Of a DNA stretch of 64,000 nucleotides, positions 41,801-52,800 are shown one piece after another. Position 1 is the stretch's first letter. Each line of letters opens with the position of its first letter. The notes under the pieces were generated by a model, which saw only the letters and a program-made list of their open reading frames with translations, had not been told where the DNA came from and searched no databases. Origin of the DNA: Trichoplax sp. H2. Taxonomy: Eukaryota > Placozoa > Uniplacotomia > Trichoplacea. The position numbers were made by a program, and so were the translations under genes. Location of the stretch: positions 62,001 to 126,000 of the forward strand of contig NOWV01000128.1 in the NCBI GenBank assembly GCA_003344405.1, read 5' to 3'.

Positions 41801-44179
41801 CATTATTCTAACAGCAATTGATCGATTATAATAATTGGAGACTAGAATGTGTTATTCTAACCGAAATGATCAGCAACGATGAATACTGTATTAATTAAAC
41901 AGCGTGGTCTATATACAGTATAAAAAGTAGGCTACTCACCCTATTAATATAAAATTCATAAATAATAATATCGAAAGATTTTCAGTTACCTTTCGTAAAG
42001 CTTCTAGTTGTTGTATCTCGCCATTGTAGTTGTCGCTGTTTTCTTGGTAATTCTCGCTAATATACTAATTATCAATGGTTATAAGATAAAACTTGTCATT
42101 AGGAATAAACAAATAGCATTACTAACTCAAATAATAACTAGTTAGTACTGTTCTACAGAACTGGATTACAATTAGAAGTAAGCATCAGAAGTTGAATGCT
42201 GTTTTAGGCCACGTTTCATCTGCTGTCTAACTGGGATCATTTATGACAACTTTCTAAAGTATGATTACACTAAGTCTTGATCAATGCGTGAGTGACAGAA
42301 GTACAGAAAAGTTTAAAAGTGCAATTCGATTGAATTTCAACAAGGATCGACTTGTAAACTTTGCAATATTACTCGTATAAGAGTCAAGATTAGAAGTCAA
42401 TCGCTACTTTTATCTATCGACATGATCGATCGAATTGAACATCAATACAATATGGCGAATAACGGGTAAGGTGCTGAAACTGATGTATCGTATGGCAATT
42501 GTAAGTTACGTAGAATTGAATATCTATCAAAGATGGCTAATAAATGGTTAAAAGTGCAATTTGATTGAATTGCAACCAGGATTGACTTGTACACTTAGCA
42601 TTATTACATGTATAAGAGTCAAGATTAGAAGTCAATCGCTGCTTTCATCTATCGACATGATGGATCGAATTGAACATCAATACAACATGGCGAATAACGG
42701 GTAAGGTGTTAGAACTGATGTATGATATCTTCCCATTCATCAATTACATGGCAATTTCAAGTTATGCAGAACTGAATATCTATCAAAGATGGCTAATAAC
42801 GGGTTAAAAGTGCAATTTGATTGAATTGCAACCAGGATTGACTTGTACACTTTGCATTATTACATGTATAAGAGTCAAGATTAGAAGTCAATCGCTGCTT
42901 TCATCAATCGACATGATGGATCAAATTGAACATCAATACAACATGGCGAATAACGGGTAAGGTGCTGAAACTGATGTATCGTATGGTAATTTTAAGTTAC
43001 GTAGAATTGAATATCTATCAAAGATGGCTAATAACCCGTTATTAGCCATCTTGGTTAAGGTTGCAATTTGATTGAATTGCAACCAGGATTGACTTGTACA
43101 CTTAGCAATATTACTCGTATAAGAGTCAAGATTAGAAGTCAATCGCTGCTTTCATCTATCGACATGATGGATCGAATTGAACATCAATACAATATGGCGA
43201 ATAGCGGGTAAGGTGCTGAAACTGATGTATCGTATGGCAATTTTATGTTACGTAGAATTGAATATCTATCAAAGATGGCTAATAAATGGTTAAAAGTGCA
43301 ATTTGATTGAATTGCAACCAGGATTGACTTGTACACTTTGCATTATTACTTGTATAAGAGTCAAGATTAGAAGTCAATCGCTGCTTTCATCGATCGACAT
43401 GATGGATCGAATTGAACATCAATACAACATGGCGAATAACGGGTAAGGTACTGAAACTGATGTATGATATCTTTACATTCATCGATCCTATGGCCATTTC
43501 AAGTTCTGTTTCCTGTTAGTCACAATCAAGATGGAATTATCAACAACCTCTACAAGGATGTCAAGACTCAAGAAGGTAAAAATAACATCTTGACGTCATG
43601 ATTCCAATCCATGCAATATGGAGTAATCATCTGGAGAGTGCCGCCATGATTGCATAGTAACGAGTGTATTCGTCAGTCCTGATTGTGTCATCAAAGATCA
43701 GAGGCGATCGTTGTACCAGTAAGAGTTTGGCACAATATTGGTCAATGAAGCCATAGTGAAGGCATCGCTAGACGAACGACAATACTAATGTATATATCGA
43801 AATGGATTGAAAGAGTAGCATGACTGCGATCGTATCCAACATCAACAGTAGAAGACGAGAGCTATTTCTCTTCTCCATTTGTCCGTTGAACACAGCATCA
43901 TTGATGAAGACTGGACAATTGATCTACGCCGATTTTCAGTCCTATTGGCAATGAAAATCGCCTTCAATCTAGCAATGAAATGATTGGCAATTTGGCTGCA
44001 CTATCGCTTGATAATACATTGTCCCCTACAGTAGTATCGCTAGCACAACAAGCCATGTTATGTCATTGTCGATATTGTACTTTATGACGACTTACTGATT
44101 TCAAAGTAAGGCCAAATTCCACAGGTTTTGTCTCTTTTAAGCCAAAAGATAACATTGGACACCTTGGGCAAGCATCCAT
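32890..44179 (-). CDS. ptpn23: HD-PTP / tyrosine-protein phosphatase non-receptor type 23
   Basis: Endosomal ESCRT adaptor with BRO1 and PTP domains. 34 exons, about 1680 aa (human about 1636). Exons from 5': 44096-44179, 41990-42052, 40620-40747, 40415-40541, 40267-40326, 39996-40067, 39768-39923, 39633-39686, 39485-39532, 39258-39314, 39114-39175, 38920-38999, 38701-38815, 38547-38612, 38366-38436, 38202-38276, 38039-38130, 37685-37933, 37398-37600, 37235-37300, 37085-37153, 36890-36997, 36765-36822, 35109-36680, 34674-35036, 34486-34582, 34192-34403, 33989-34114, 33835-33890, 33653-33757, 33504-33580, 33360-33421, 33171-33231, 32890-33038. Start MDACPRCPM matches the vertebrate N terminus in register. 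BRO1 (FEQACILHNLGALHAELGA) covers about residues 8-385, the HD/V coiled-coil domain (AKVEEMKKQRSNL, QNLAAQERI) about 390-720, a Gln/Pro-rich linker 722-1366, PTP 1367-1630, then a Gln-rich tail. The PTP core is WPQ (1526-1528) and HCSDGVGRTG (Cys1564, Arg1570), so the general acid and the usual Ala are changed. About four residues expected at the exon 1/2 border are missing; a micro-exon is possible. Confidence 0.95.
42313..43500. repeat. Five-copy tandem satellite in ptpn23 intron 1
   Basis: The core GAGTCAAGATTAGAAGTCAA recurs at 42381, 42616, 42872, 43123 and 43358, giving units of 235, 256, 251 and 235 bases. Units share the order: Gln/Leu-like ATTGCAACCAGGATTGACTTG block, the core, a CGACATGATGGATC block, AACATGGCGAATAACGGGTAAGG, and AAGATGGCTAATAA. 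In the junction at 43019-43052 the last motif is followed by its inverse, making a 15-2-15 perfect hairpin. Not CRISPR: units are adjacent with no unique spacers, and this is an animal intron. Confidence 0.9.
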
Positions 44180-45834
44180 TGCGAAAAATCGATGAGGATA
44201 CAACCACAGAGAAGATTGGACAAGTTATCCAGGCAAAGGTAGACGAACTGAGTGGAGTTGAATAACGTAGTACAGAGAAGTGACAACACCGTGGTATGAC
44301 ACTGGTATACGCATCATTCGCTGTTGGACTACACTGGCCTGGTAGGGTCAACTGGACACTAGTGAGTGTACAGTACAGTGTCACCCTCCACTGCACCACT
44401 GTAACAGTGTCACTGCTTTTGGCATTGACCGAGTCGATGCGTCATGATCGCATCCATGATGTCATCCAGGTAAAATGACCCTCCTTATGACTATGACATC
44501 ATCAATGATACTAAGTATAGTATGTAAAGATGTCATGCAGATAAAATGGCCCTCCTTATGACTATGAATGACATCATGAATGATACTAGTGGTAAAGGAC
44601 AGTACTGTATGTAAAGTAGTGCTGTAGAGTGTAGACGTCGAGCGATTGGACGTCCAACGGACGTTCGATTTTGGACGTTCGGTATGTACGTTCGTTGTCA
44701 GATCGGACGTCGACGAACTGTACTGTACAGTGTACAGTACAGTGTATACAGTCAGTTTGTATAATCCCACCCCAATACTATACTGTACATACAGTACAGT
44801 ACTGTACAGTAGTACAAACGTCTTTTACAAGACTTTGTACAGTATTTCAGAGTCATGACTACAGTATACTGTACGCTGTTACGTACAGTACACTGTATGT
44901 ACAGTGTACTGTACAGTATACAGTATAGTCTTACCGTACTGTACACTGTACAGTGTACACTATATACTGTAGTGTTAACACTGTACACTGTGTACGTTGG
45001 TACGTTCAATGAACGTCCGACGTTCAAATTGGACGTTCGTACGTTCGTTCATTAAAACTGGCTAACGTCCACAGTACTAATGTAAAGTACAGTTATATAC
45101 AGTACACACTACAGTACTTACCTCCTATAGTACAGTACAGTACAGTACATACTGAAGATCTACAGTACGGTGTACAGTACTGTACTGTACTGTAGTTTAA
45201 CTCTTTACAGTGTACAGTTTACAGTACAGCCTTTATGTACTGTACTGTACGTACGTACTGTACTGTATAAGTGTTATACGTACCTTCATCGCCTCGCCTC
45301 TGCGCAGAATCCCATAGTACATCAGTGAACATCTACGGTGTACAGTGTACAGTACTGTACCTCTGAACATCTACGGTACAGTGTACTGTACTGTACTGTT
45401 GTTAACTCTTTACAGTGTACAGTGTACCGTACAGCCTACATGTACTGTACTTCACGTACTGTACTGTACTGTACTGTACTGTACTGTACTGCAGAGTGCA
45501 CATTGGGCATTCACAAGTCACAACATGATGGAGAATTGGACGATCAGAGCGGCTTGCTGAATTGAAATCTTACATCTGCAATAACAAATTAATATTGGGC
45601 CAAAAATCTTCCGTAGTGGGAGGCGCTTGCAATTGCCTAAGCCTTTCTTACAAGCCTGCTACCTTGAACGTGTCCCACTGGACCTGAACCCGCAACGATC
45701 ATTCGTGCAACCGTTGCCACAGTAACATTCAGCGAATCTACTGTACAGATTGCAAATTCATTCATACTGAACATTGATTGTAATTAATTACTGGCCAAGT
45801 GGACAGAGAGGATTTAGCAGAGGTGCTGTGACAA
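44180..45834. other. Shared upstream region of divergent ptpn23 and GT61 genes
   Basis: About 1.65 kb separates the ptpn23 ATG (44179, minus) from the GT61 ATG (45835, plus), so any promoters are head-to-head here. No clear TATA box was picked. 44180-44630 has two similar AAAATG(A/G)CCCTCCTTATGACTATGA blocks (about 44473 and 44543). The rest is dominated by the palindromic pentamer region listed separately, and 45560-45834 is ordinary unique sequence. Confidence 0.5.
44640..45492. repeat. Palindromic TGTAC/GTACA pentamer-rich region
   Basis: Long stretches are built from TACAG and its complement-phase TACTG, in both orientations. An uninterrupted (GTACT)7 array lies at 45457-45491, and a (TACAG)n run near 45128-45147. 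The opposite-orientation arrays can pair as large hairpins. Two blocks rich in GGACGTTCG/ACGTTCG (about 44645-44712 and 45001-45070) flank the inner part. No coding sense; all frames read through are low-complexity. Confidence 0.85.
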
Positions 45835-48084
45835 ATGTCTGGATTTCACCATGGCTATTCTATCTGGAGTTTATTTTCCATGTTTTATTGTGTTCTGCTC
45901 GCATCCTGTTTAGTGGTGGTATCAGCACAACCTGGCGATGCAAGGAGAACAAGCCAACATCCGTGGTCTTACAAATCCAAAATTGATTGCAGCCCTGGCC
46001 ATTATCCACCAGATTATTGTACATTAACCAAGGCTTATTTTCATCATTCTGATCGCATTTTCTATCTCAATACCACTCATTCAATTCCTAATCCTGCATG
46101 GAGTACCCAATTGTGGACGACTAAAACGGTCAACATCAAATCCGATATTCAATGCCATCACCTTTACCATAAAGCTTTTATATTTACATTTTTTTTCTAT
46201 TATGGTCATTCCAACAATTTCCATCTTCATTATGACACCTTAATACCCATTTACAGCCAGTTGAGATTTATTGAAAGTAGCAATCAACTGCCTTTAAGCA
46301 ATCAATCAATTGTCTTAATGCCAACAGTGGAAAAAAAACGAATGGAAGTACGTCTTTAATTTAAATTTATATTCTATGTGAACAGTATCGAATCGATAGC
46401 ATGTGATTCCTATCATGATATCTAAGATAGACGGATATAGAATAGAATAAATTAATCGGTACAGTATTCCTTTAATGCATTAATCATGTACACATGAGAA
46501 TAGGCTACATAAGCCATTCTTGATATCTTATAAAAACTCATTCAGTATAAAATGCAATGACCTTGCTTTGATACTTTGACTCAATTGAGTGGCACAGCTG
46601 CCATGCGCTTGCATTGTTATGTAGTCATTCTGGGACTGTGTTTTAAATCCATATCCATACAATTCTAACCCTAAAAATCCCTGATTCTATTGGTGTAGAT
46701 TCTAGATTGGGACACCGATGCTTTCACAAGTACTTATAAAGATAGCTATTTTATGGAAGCGCTGAAGGTTGGCTAATTCATAGTTGAAAGTGGATAAAAT
46801 GATAGAAAATCAATTGATACTTTGACTGTTCTACTCAATACTGTTGCAGTGATTAGTGATACACGTATATTGGTACGACATGCTAGGGATATGAATGATT
46901 AATTATTATTGTTTACTATGGTTAAAGCTAAATTTGCTAATTAATCGTTATCAAGGATTAAAATGACTTGCTTCCAATACAAAGGTATTAACTGGTCCTC
47001 ATGCCTTCTTACCCATGTCAAAAGCTTCATTTAATCAGTACCCTAACGCTAAAACGTGCTTTGAAGAAGCAAAACTAGGAGTGAGTACAGTATAGTAATA
47101 TAATGAACTTACAGGAAACTCTTGTTATTTGATTCGTTTCAAAATTTCTTCACTGTGATAGGTATAGTTGAGGCTTACTTCACTGTCATTCTACAACTGA
47201 CAATTTACAGTATATAATCTGTATGATATTGATCTTACTCAGAAATATTTGAGAATGATTAGTATTTAAACTCATATGTTGATACTCTCTTTAGACTCCT
47301 AGAGTTGAATTTACTGACAAAAAACTCATTCAAGGATATATAAGCTTTATTCTTAGGAGGTTACGTATAAAAAAAACTACACCTAAGGCTGCTCGAATAG
47401 CTTTAATTAAGCGGTAAGTCTTGAAGAGCTAAAATGAAGGGCATGCTTGAGTTTCTAGTATTAATCAGTCTTCGAGTATTATATTTGTAATGTAATAAAA
47501 TCTTAGTTTTAAAAACACACAATGCTATTCTTAGAACCAATCGCCGATTAATTCTAAATCAAGATGAACTCATCAATTCTGTTAAAAGCTTGGCTAATAT
47601 CGAGCTAGTCGATTTTAATGGAATGACATTTAAGCAGCAGGTAATACAAATTAGTCAATTTCAGAGTACATTAATTTATTATTCATTGCAATAACTTGTA
47701 TCAGACTTTCATAGTTGACATTAAATTTGCATGTACTGAAATATCTAGGTAAAATTGATGCGGAAATATTCGGTGCTAATTGGTATGAACGGAGCTGGTC
47801 TAATGAATGGTTTATTTTTGCCAAAAGGTGCTGTAAACATTCAGCTTGTACCATACAAAGCTCAACTTAACTTCAAGGAATTTGGCTCATTGCTTAGCGT
47901 TCGAGGTCCTTACTTAGAGTGGCATAATCAACACGAACATTTGAATCGTGATGTTCCTGGTGATAATTATCACGGCCAAGCAGATACTATAGTTAAAGTG
48001 GATGAATTTGTAGAACTTATAAAAAAAGCGTTAAATACAGGTCTTAACGCTAAATTGCAAAAACGAGTAAAGACGGAACTATGA
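45835..48084 (+). CDS. GT61-family glycosyltransferase, POMGNT2-like
   Basis: Six exons, 412 aa, phases continuous: 45835-46347, 46699-46767, 46985-47080, 47295-47413, 47535-47640, 47749-48084 (stop TGA). Residues 10-31 are hydrophobic, fitting a type II signal-anchor for ER/Golgi. The segment YYGHSNNFHLHYDTLIPIY (122-140) matches the GT61 region around the conserved H/D/N..HFxHD block; NRRLILNQDEL and GMNGAGLMNGLFLPKGA (313-329) match the FSRTxNRLILNE and HGAxLxxxLFLP motifs of POMGNT2, which adds GlcNAc to O-mannose on dystroglycan. The C-terminal FnIII domain of vertebrate POMGNT2 is absent, and the usual HGA reads NGA. EOGT-like or another GT61 member is possible, so substrate is not assigned. 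It is transcribed away from ptpn23 and towards the APAF-1-like gene. Confidence 0.85.
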
Positions 48085-49886
48085 TAATACAAGTAATTTC
48101 CTACAATTTGGTCAAGAGCTATAACATCTTCTCGTGTTATATGTATTTGTACGCTTTAGACTGATAAACTAAAATACTGTGGATGTATATATAATACACA
48201 TATACACGACATCTCATGAAGTGTACAAATAGATAGTGTTAAAATGTTCAAGTAGAGCAGCCGTTAATCCTCTTTGTAATTCAGTTGTCATTTTAAGTTG
48301 TATAAATTGTGTGCTTTCATACTTAAAACTTGAATAAATCTCATTTATCTTAAAATTTACGCGAACGTAATAAATAATATTATATAGCAATTACCTGCTT
48401 GTGCCAAAAATTTTATCGGCATTTTTCTATATCGATCTGGATTATATTTACTACAAAATTATTATTCTTTTGATGGGAATTCGAGATACTGAACTTGATT
48501 TACGGGTTTATGAATGGATTATTGTCAGTTACTCTCTAAGTAAGTAATGCGGATAAATTTTTTCATACTATCAAATCCTCATTTATTCACGAAATGCACA
48601 ACATCGACATTGCCATCTGCATAGTATAACATATTAAATCTATGAGGCCCTGCTTAATATAGGACAGTGATAGTACGATGCTATCGCAAATAAATTTTGC
48701 GTTACGAAAGACTTTTACTTTAAAGAGTCTCCATCGGTACGGATTAAAAGGACAGTCTAATTTTATAAAATTTACCGTCTTAGTATTAAATTAATCAATT
48801 TCTAATCATAATTTAGCAAATATTAAGTTATGTAAGATATTTCATCGGAACATATAGATATAAATAAAGTGTTAAGTTTAATTCTACTATAAATGCAATA
48901 AAGCCTGCTTATAAAAACGTCAAATCGAAACTTTAATCTGGAATATTAGTACACGTGAATTCTTAATTACTGAAATAAAAAAGTGTTATAGTTGCACTAG
49001 TTAGTGTAAGAATTCTTACTTAGCATTTGGATAGATTGATTTAAATTTTCCTTTGAATAAGTATGTTTGAAAATTATTCTTAGGTTGTTCATAATTACGG
49101 CAGATGGCCTTGGCTATTGGTCCTTCAGCAATATTAGTATCATCAAAAACTGTTTAATATATAACTGCCACTTCACGCTACTAATCATATAGTAAATCTT
49201 GCAATCAGTAAAACATACTTTTAGTGTATTTAGTCGAACTTTATTTTCTAATACAAACATTATATAAAACGTAATTGAAAGAATGTCCCTCTGTAAGTCA
49301 AATTCGTATTTTAAGAAATAAAAAATAGAAATGAATACTTTTAACGTTATTACACTTACTGCAGCTTGACATAGTTTAAACCATGCGTTTATTCCTAGTC
49401 ATAAAGCCCTTAGACTTGAGAGCTAACAGTAACTTGCGAAGCTAAATTGAATACGTTCGAGATTAATGCAGATAAAGCCGTATTTGTCTACCGTCAAAGT
49501 TTAGCAAATGCTGATTTTAGGGATAAATTTATAATTTAAAATAGCTTAAAAGTATCCTAATGCTGTTATTAGAAGTGTAATCTTAAGTTTATAAATCTAT
49601 ATTCGCCGCGTCGATAAGTTGAAAAAATTTAAGCGAAAATAGATATCGTAAGACAGTTAACAAGACTTACAAGTTAGCGTAAAAATACTGATAGGATACA
49701 AAAATCAAAATGATTCATTTTTCGTTAGAAATAATCGATTTAAAAAAAGTGCTATACATTGGAAGATACTTTACCGTTTAATTTGAATTTCTGTCCTTGC
49801 ATTTCATGATATTTGAGGACCACCGATATTGAGCTTTTTAGTGGTTGGCATATAGCAAAATGTCAGTGCATCTAGGTCGGATTTGA
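48085..49886. other. Spacer between convergent GT61 and APAF-1-like genes
   Basis: 1.8 kb holding the 3' ends of two genes that face each other. An AATAAA at 48333-48338 could be the polyadenylation signal of the GT61 gene, about 250 bases after its stop. No open frame, RNA gene or repeat of note was seen. Confidence 0.5.
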
Positions 49887-52800
49887 TTATTTACTACCGG
49901 GTTCAGTAATTAATTTGATGACAGTAAACTTTTCCAATCCAACAGTAATAAATGCGGACTGGTCACTATTCCATTTTATAGCCTTAATATCATACGAAGG
50001 GAATGGTAACTCGTACAGAAATTGCAGAGATTTTGCATCATAGATGCAAATTTTTAGTTTTTTCTCTTCAAAGTTGTCATCAAATACTAAGAAAAATCGA
50101 TCCGACCATAAATTTTGCACATTGAAATAATTACATCTCTTAATCAAAATCACTTTGTCCTTGTAGCCTTTCTTAAAAACTTTCTTTTTTACATCGAAGC
50201 ACTACAGATGAATAAATATCCATGATTACAGCAAAGTACCAGTGGAAAAAGGTTTTCTAATTTTTTTATGCATCGTCTTACGTACCGTGACATGGTCTCC
50301 CTTTTTGACTAGAAAATAGGCGTTATAACGAAGATCAAGACAATCCACCTGATATCATTAAATTACCAAACAAACCAATATTACAATGAATAATATTAGA
50401 TTTATTCTTACTTAAAATAGTAACGGGTTAGTAAACGAAGGAATTGATTCATATCAGTACGAGACTTGCCATAGTATTTCCATCATTCTCCCCCCACTTT
50501 TCAAATATTTCCTCATTTTTCTCGAAATTAGGATATAAAAATTCAACCTCGGGATCAGATGTTAAAGGATCATCTGGTAGAATTATTCTACCACACAAAC
50601 CAAGGTCTTCATCGTATTGAAAAGCTTCTGTATATTCTGTTTCCTTCGTTTCATCACCTATTTTATACCGCTGTATAATCAAAAATATTTTACTTGAGGG
50701 TACTTAATTGACATAAAATATTGAGCATTGCATTGATCATACTTTAAATCGATGATAAAGAGCAATTAGCTGTATAAATATATCAGTATTTTGACTGCTT
50801 TCATGATAACATTATATGCATATATAGTCTTTTCATGAATTACCGCTACTATCAAGTCCTCGGGTCGTTCTTCCATGCAAGTTACCAGATAGGAATCGTC
50901 GCAATAACTGACAGTAATATTATAGCAAATGTCTTCATCGACGAAGATATTCGTATGTCCATTATGGTAATTTATGGTTATTACCATAAGTTGTTTTTCG
51001 GTCTCAAAATCGAGAGAATCATCAGTAGAAGGTTCAAGCTAAGGTTAGTAAAAGGAGAACACAGATAATTATGCTTTAATATCATGTCCATAATTACTAA
51101 AATGAATTGATGATTAAGATCAACTTAAGTAGTCCTCTAAGTTTTTTTTTAACAAATAATGCATTCGGACGCCATTAACATAGCCGTATCATGAGACATT
51201 ACGTACCATAATATAGGGTTCATAATTACCTTTGCTATAACTACAAATATTAACGTTTCATCGCGCTTTCTATATCTTGCCTCCATAACGAACACAGATT
51301 TAATTTTGTCAGGTATTCTAAAACGGTACTGGACCTTCTTCTGGTTGTTTGGAATGGTATGCTTGTTTAATATGTCGATCAACTAAATATATAAATATAA
51401 TTATGAATGCAATAAGCACATTATTAAAACTGATATACCAATATAGTTATGCGAATCTAATTTACAATTATCTACGCTTAGAGAAGGCTAAATTTATCTA
51501 TGTATCCGAAGTTGCAGAATCCTTTCTAGTGCAGGCTTATGTAATGAATACGATTTTAGCCCATAATGTTCACAATTCGCTATCGCCAAATTTGAGTAGT
51601 CAAAATATCATCTTATCAACCATAATCCATGATTGCTTATAAAGAACAGTCAAATCTTCTACATCACTTAATGCTTTATTTCATATAAATATCAAATTTT
51701 CAAAATAAGTAACTGCTGTAACTCGTTACAATCACTATAGTTACTTAAAGTGTGAATATTTCTATTCCATTACATGTATATTATCACATTTTATAATTTA
51801 GTTTTTATTTAAATAACTTTAGGATCTACTGTATATTTTTTTATCATCAAAGCATATTGAAATTGGCCATTACCTCAGTAATTAAAAGATGATCATGGAT
51901 CACTAAATCTTCTCCATAGCAATCGATATGATTACATTCACACCTTCCAAATAGAAAAACTGATGGGAAATCATCGCATATTGCACATGCATAATATTCT
52001 TGATCCAAATCATGACATGATATTATTGATAATGTCTCTCCTTGATAAATCTAAAGTAAAGAATTGGATAAAAAAATTGATAGATTAGTAAAACGGTTAA
52101 AATAATATTATAAGCAGTCAACATTAATCTCTTACCTTTAGCTGATATTTGTTGAAATCCTCATTAATTTCGGTTTCGATCAAGTGCGTAGCAAAGGGAA
52201 TATTGTTAGCAAATGCTATATTTGCCTGGCAATATTTATGGTAAACTTTTCGTTCTAAATAGCTTCTGTAAGAATCGTTACATAAATTTTGGTGAGCTTC
52301 TCTGGTCCGCCATGGTTGATTTTCAGCTATGATAAAATTTCAAATCATATACGCATAAAAGTCGTCAATATTGATAAAAAATAACTAATAACTGCTGCAT
52401 GTTTGCTCAAAAATAATGATAAGCTTACTGTCTAGATTATATTCGTATAAGGATAAATAATTGGATAAGCAGATTGGAAGAGTTCCATAAGCAAGCACAT
52501 GATGAGTTCCGGGTATAAACATTTTCTCATGCAAGACATTAGGTGTTGTGATCTTCAAATATGATTCGATTTCGCCATTTGTAACATTAATTATCCACAT
52601 CTGCAAGGATAAAATATTTATGTCATTAAGTACAGTATAGCAAATCAAAATGATCATATAACTGAGATCGTAAATTATATTATGCATTGTGTAGCAGCAT
52701 GCTTACTGAGTCTTCGGTCATGCTAATTCCTAGGTAATGATGGTCGCTTGAGCTAATGATTTTTCTTATATTTCTAGATGACATACGTTTACCTTCAAAT

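Noticed and set aside
42313-43500. Possible CRISPR-like array
   Set aside because: Repeat units are 235-256 bases with no unique spacers and lie in an animal intron; this is an ordinary tandem satellite.
44671-45055. Several overlapping open frames in the pentamer region
   Set aside because: They are by-products of a simple TGTAC/GTACA repeat that lacks stops in many frames; translations are repetitive Tyr/Thr/Val/Cys strings.
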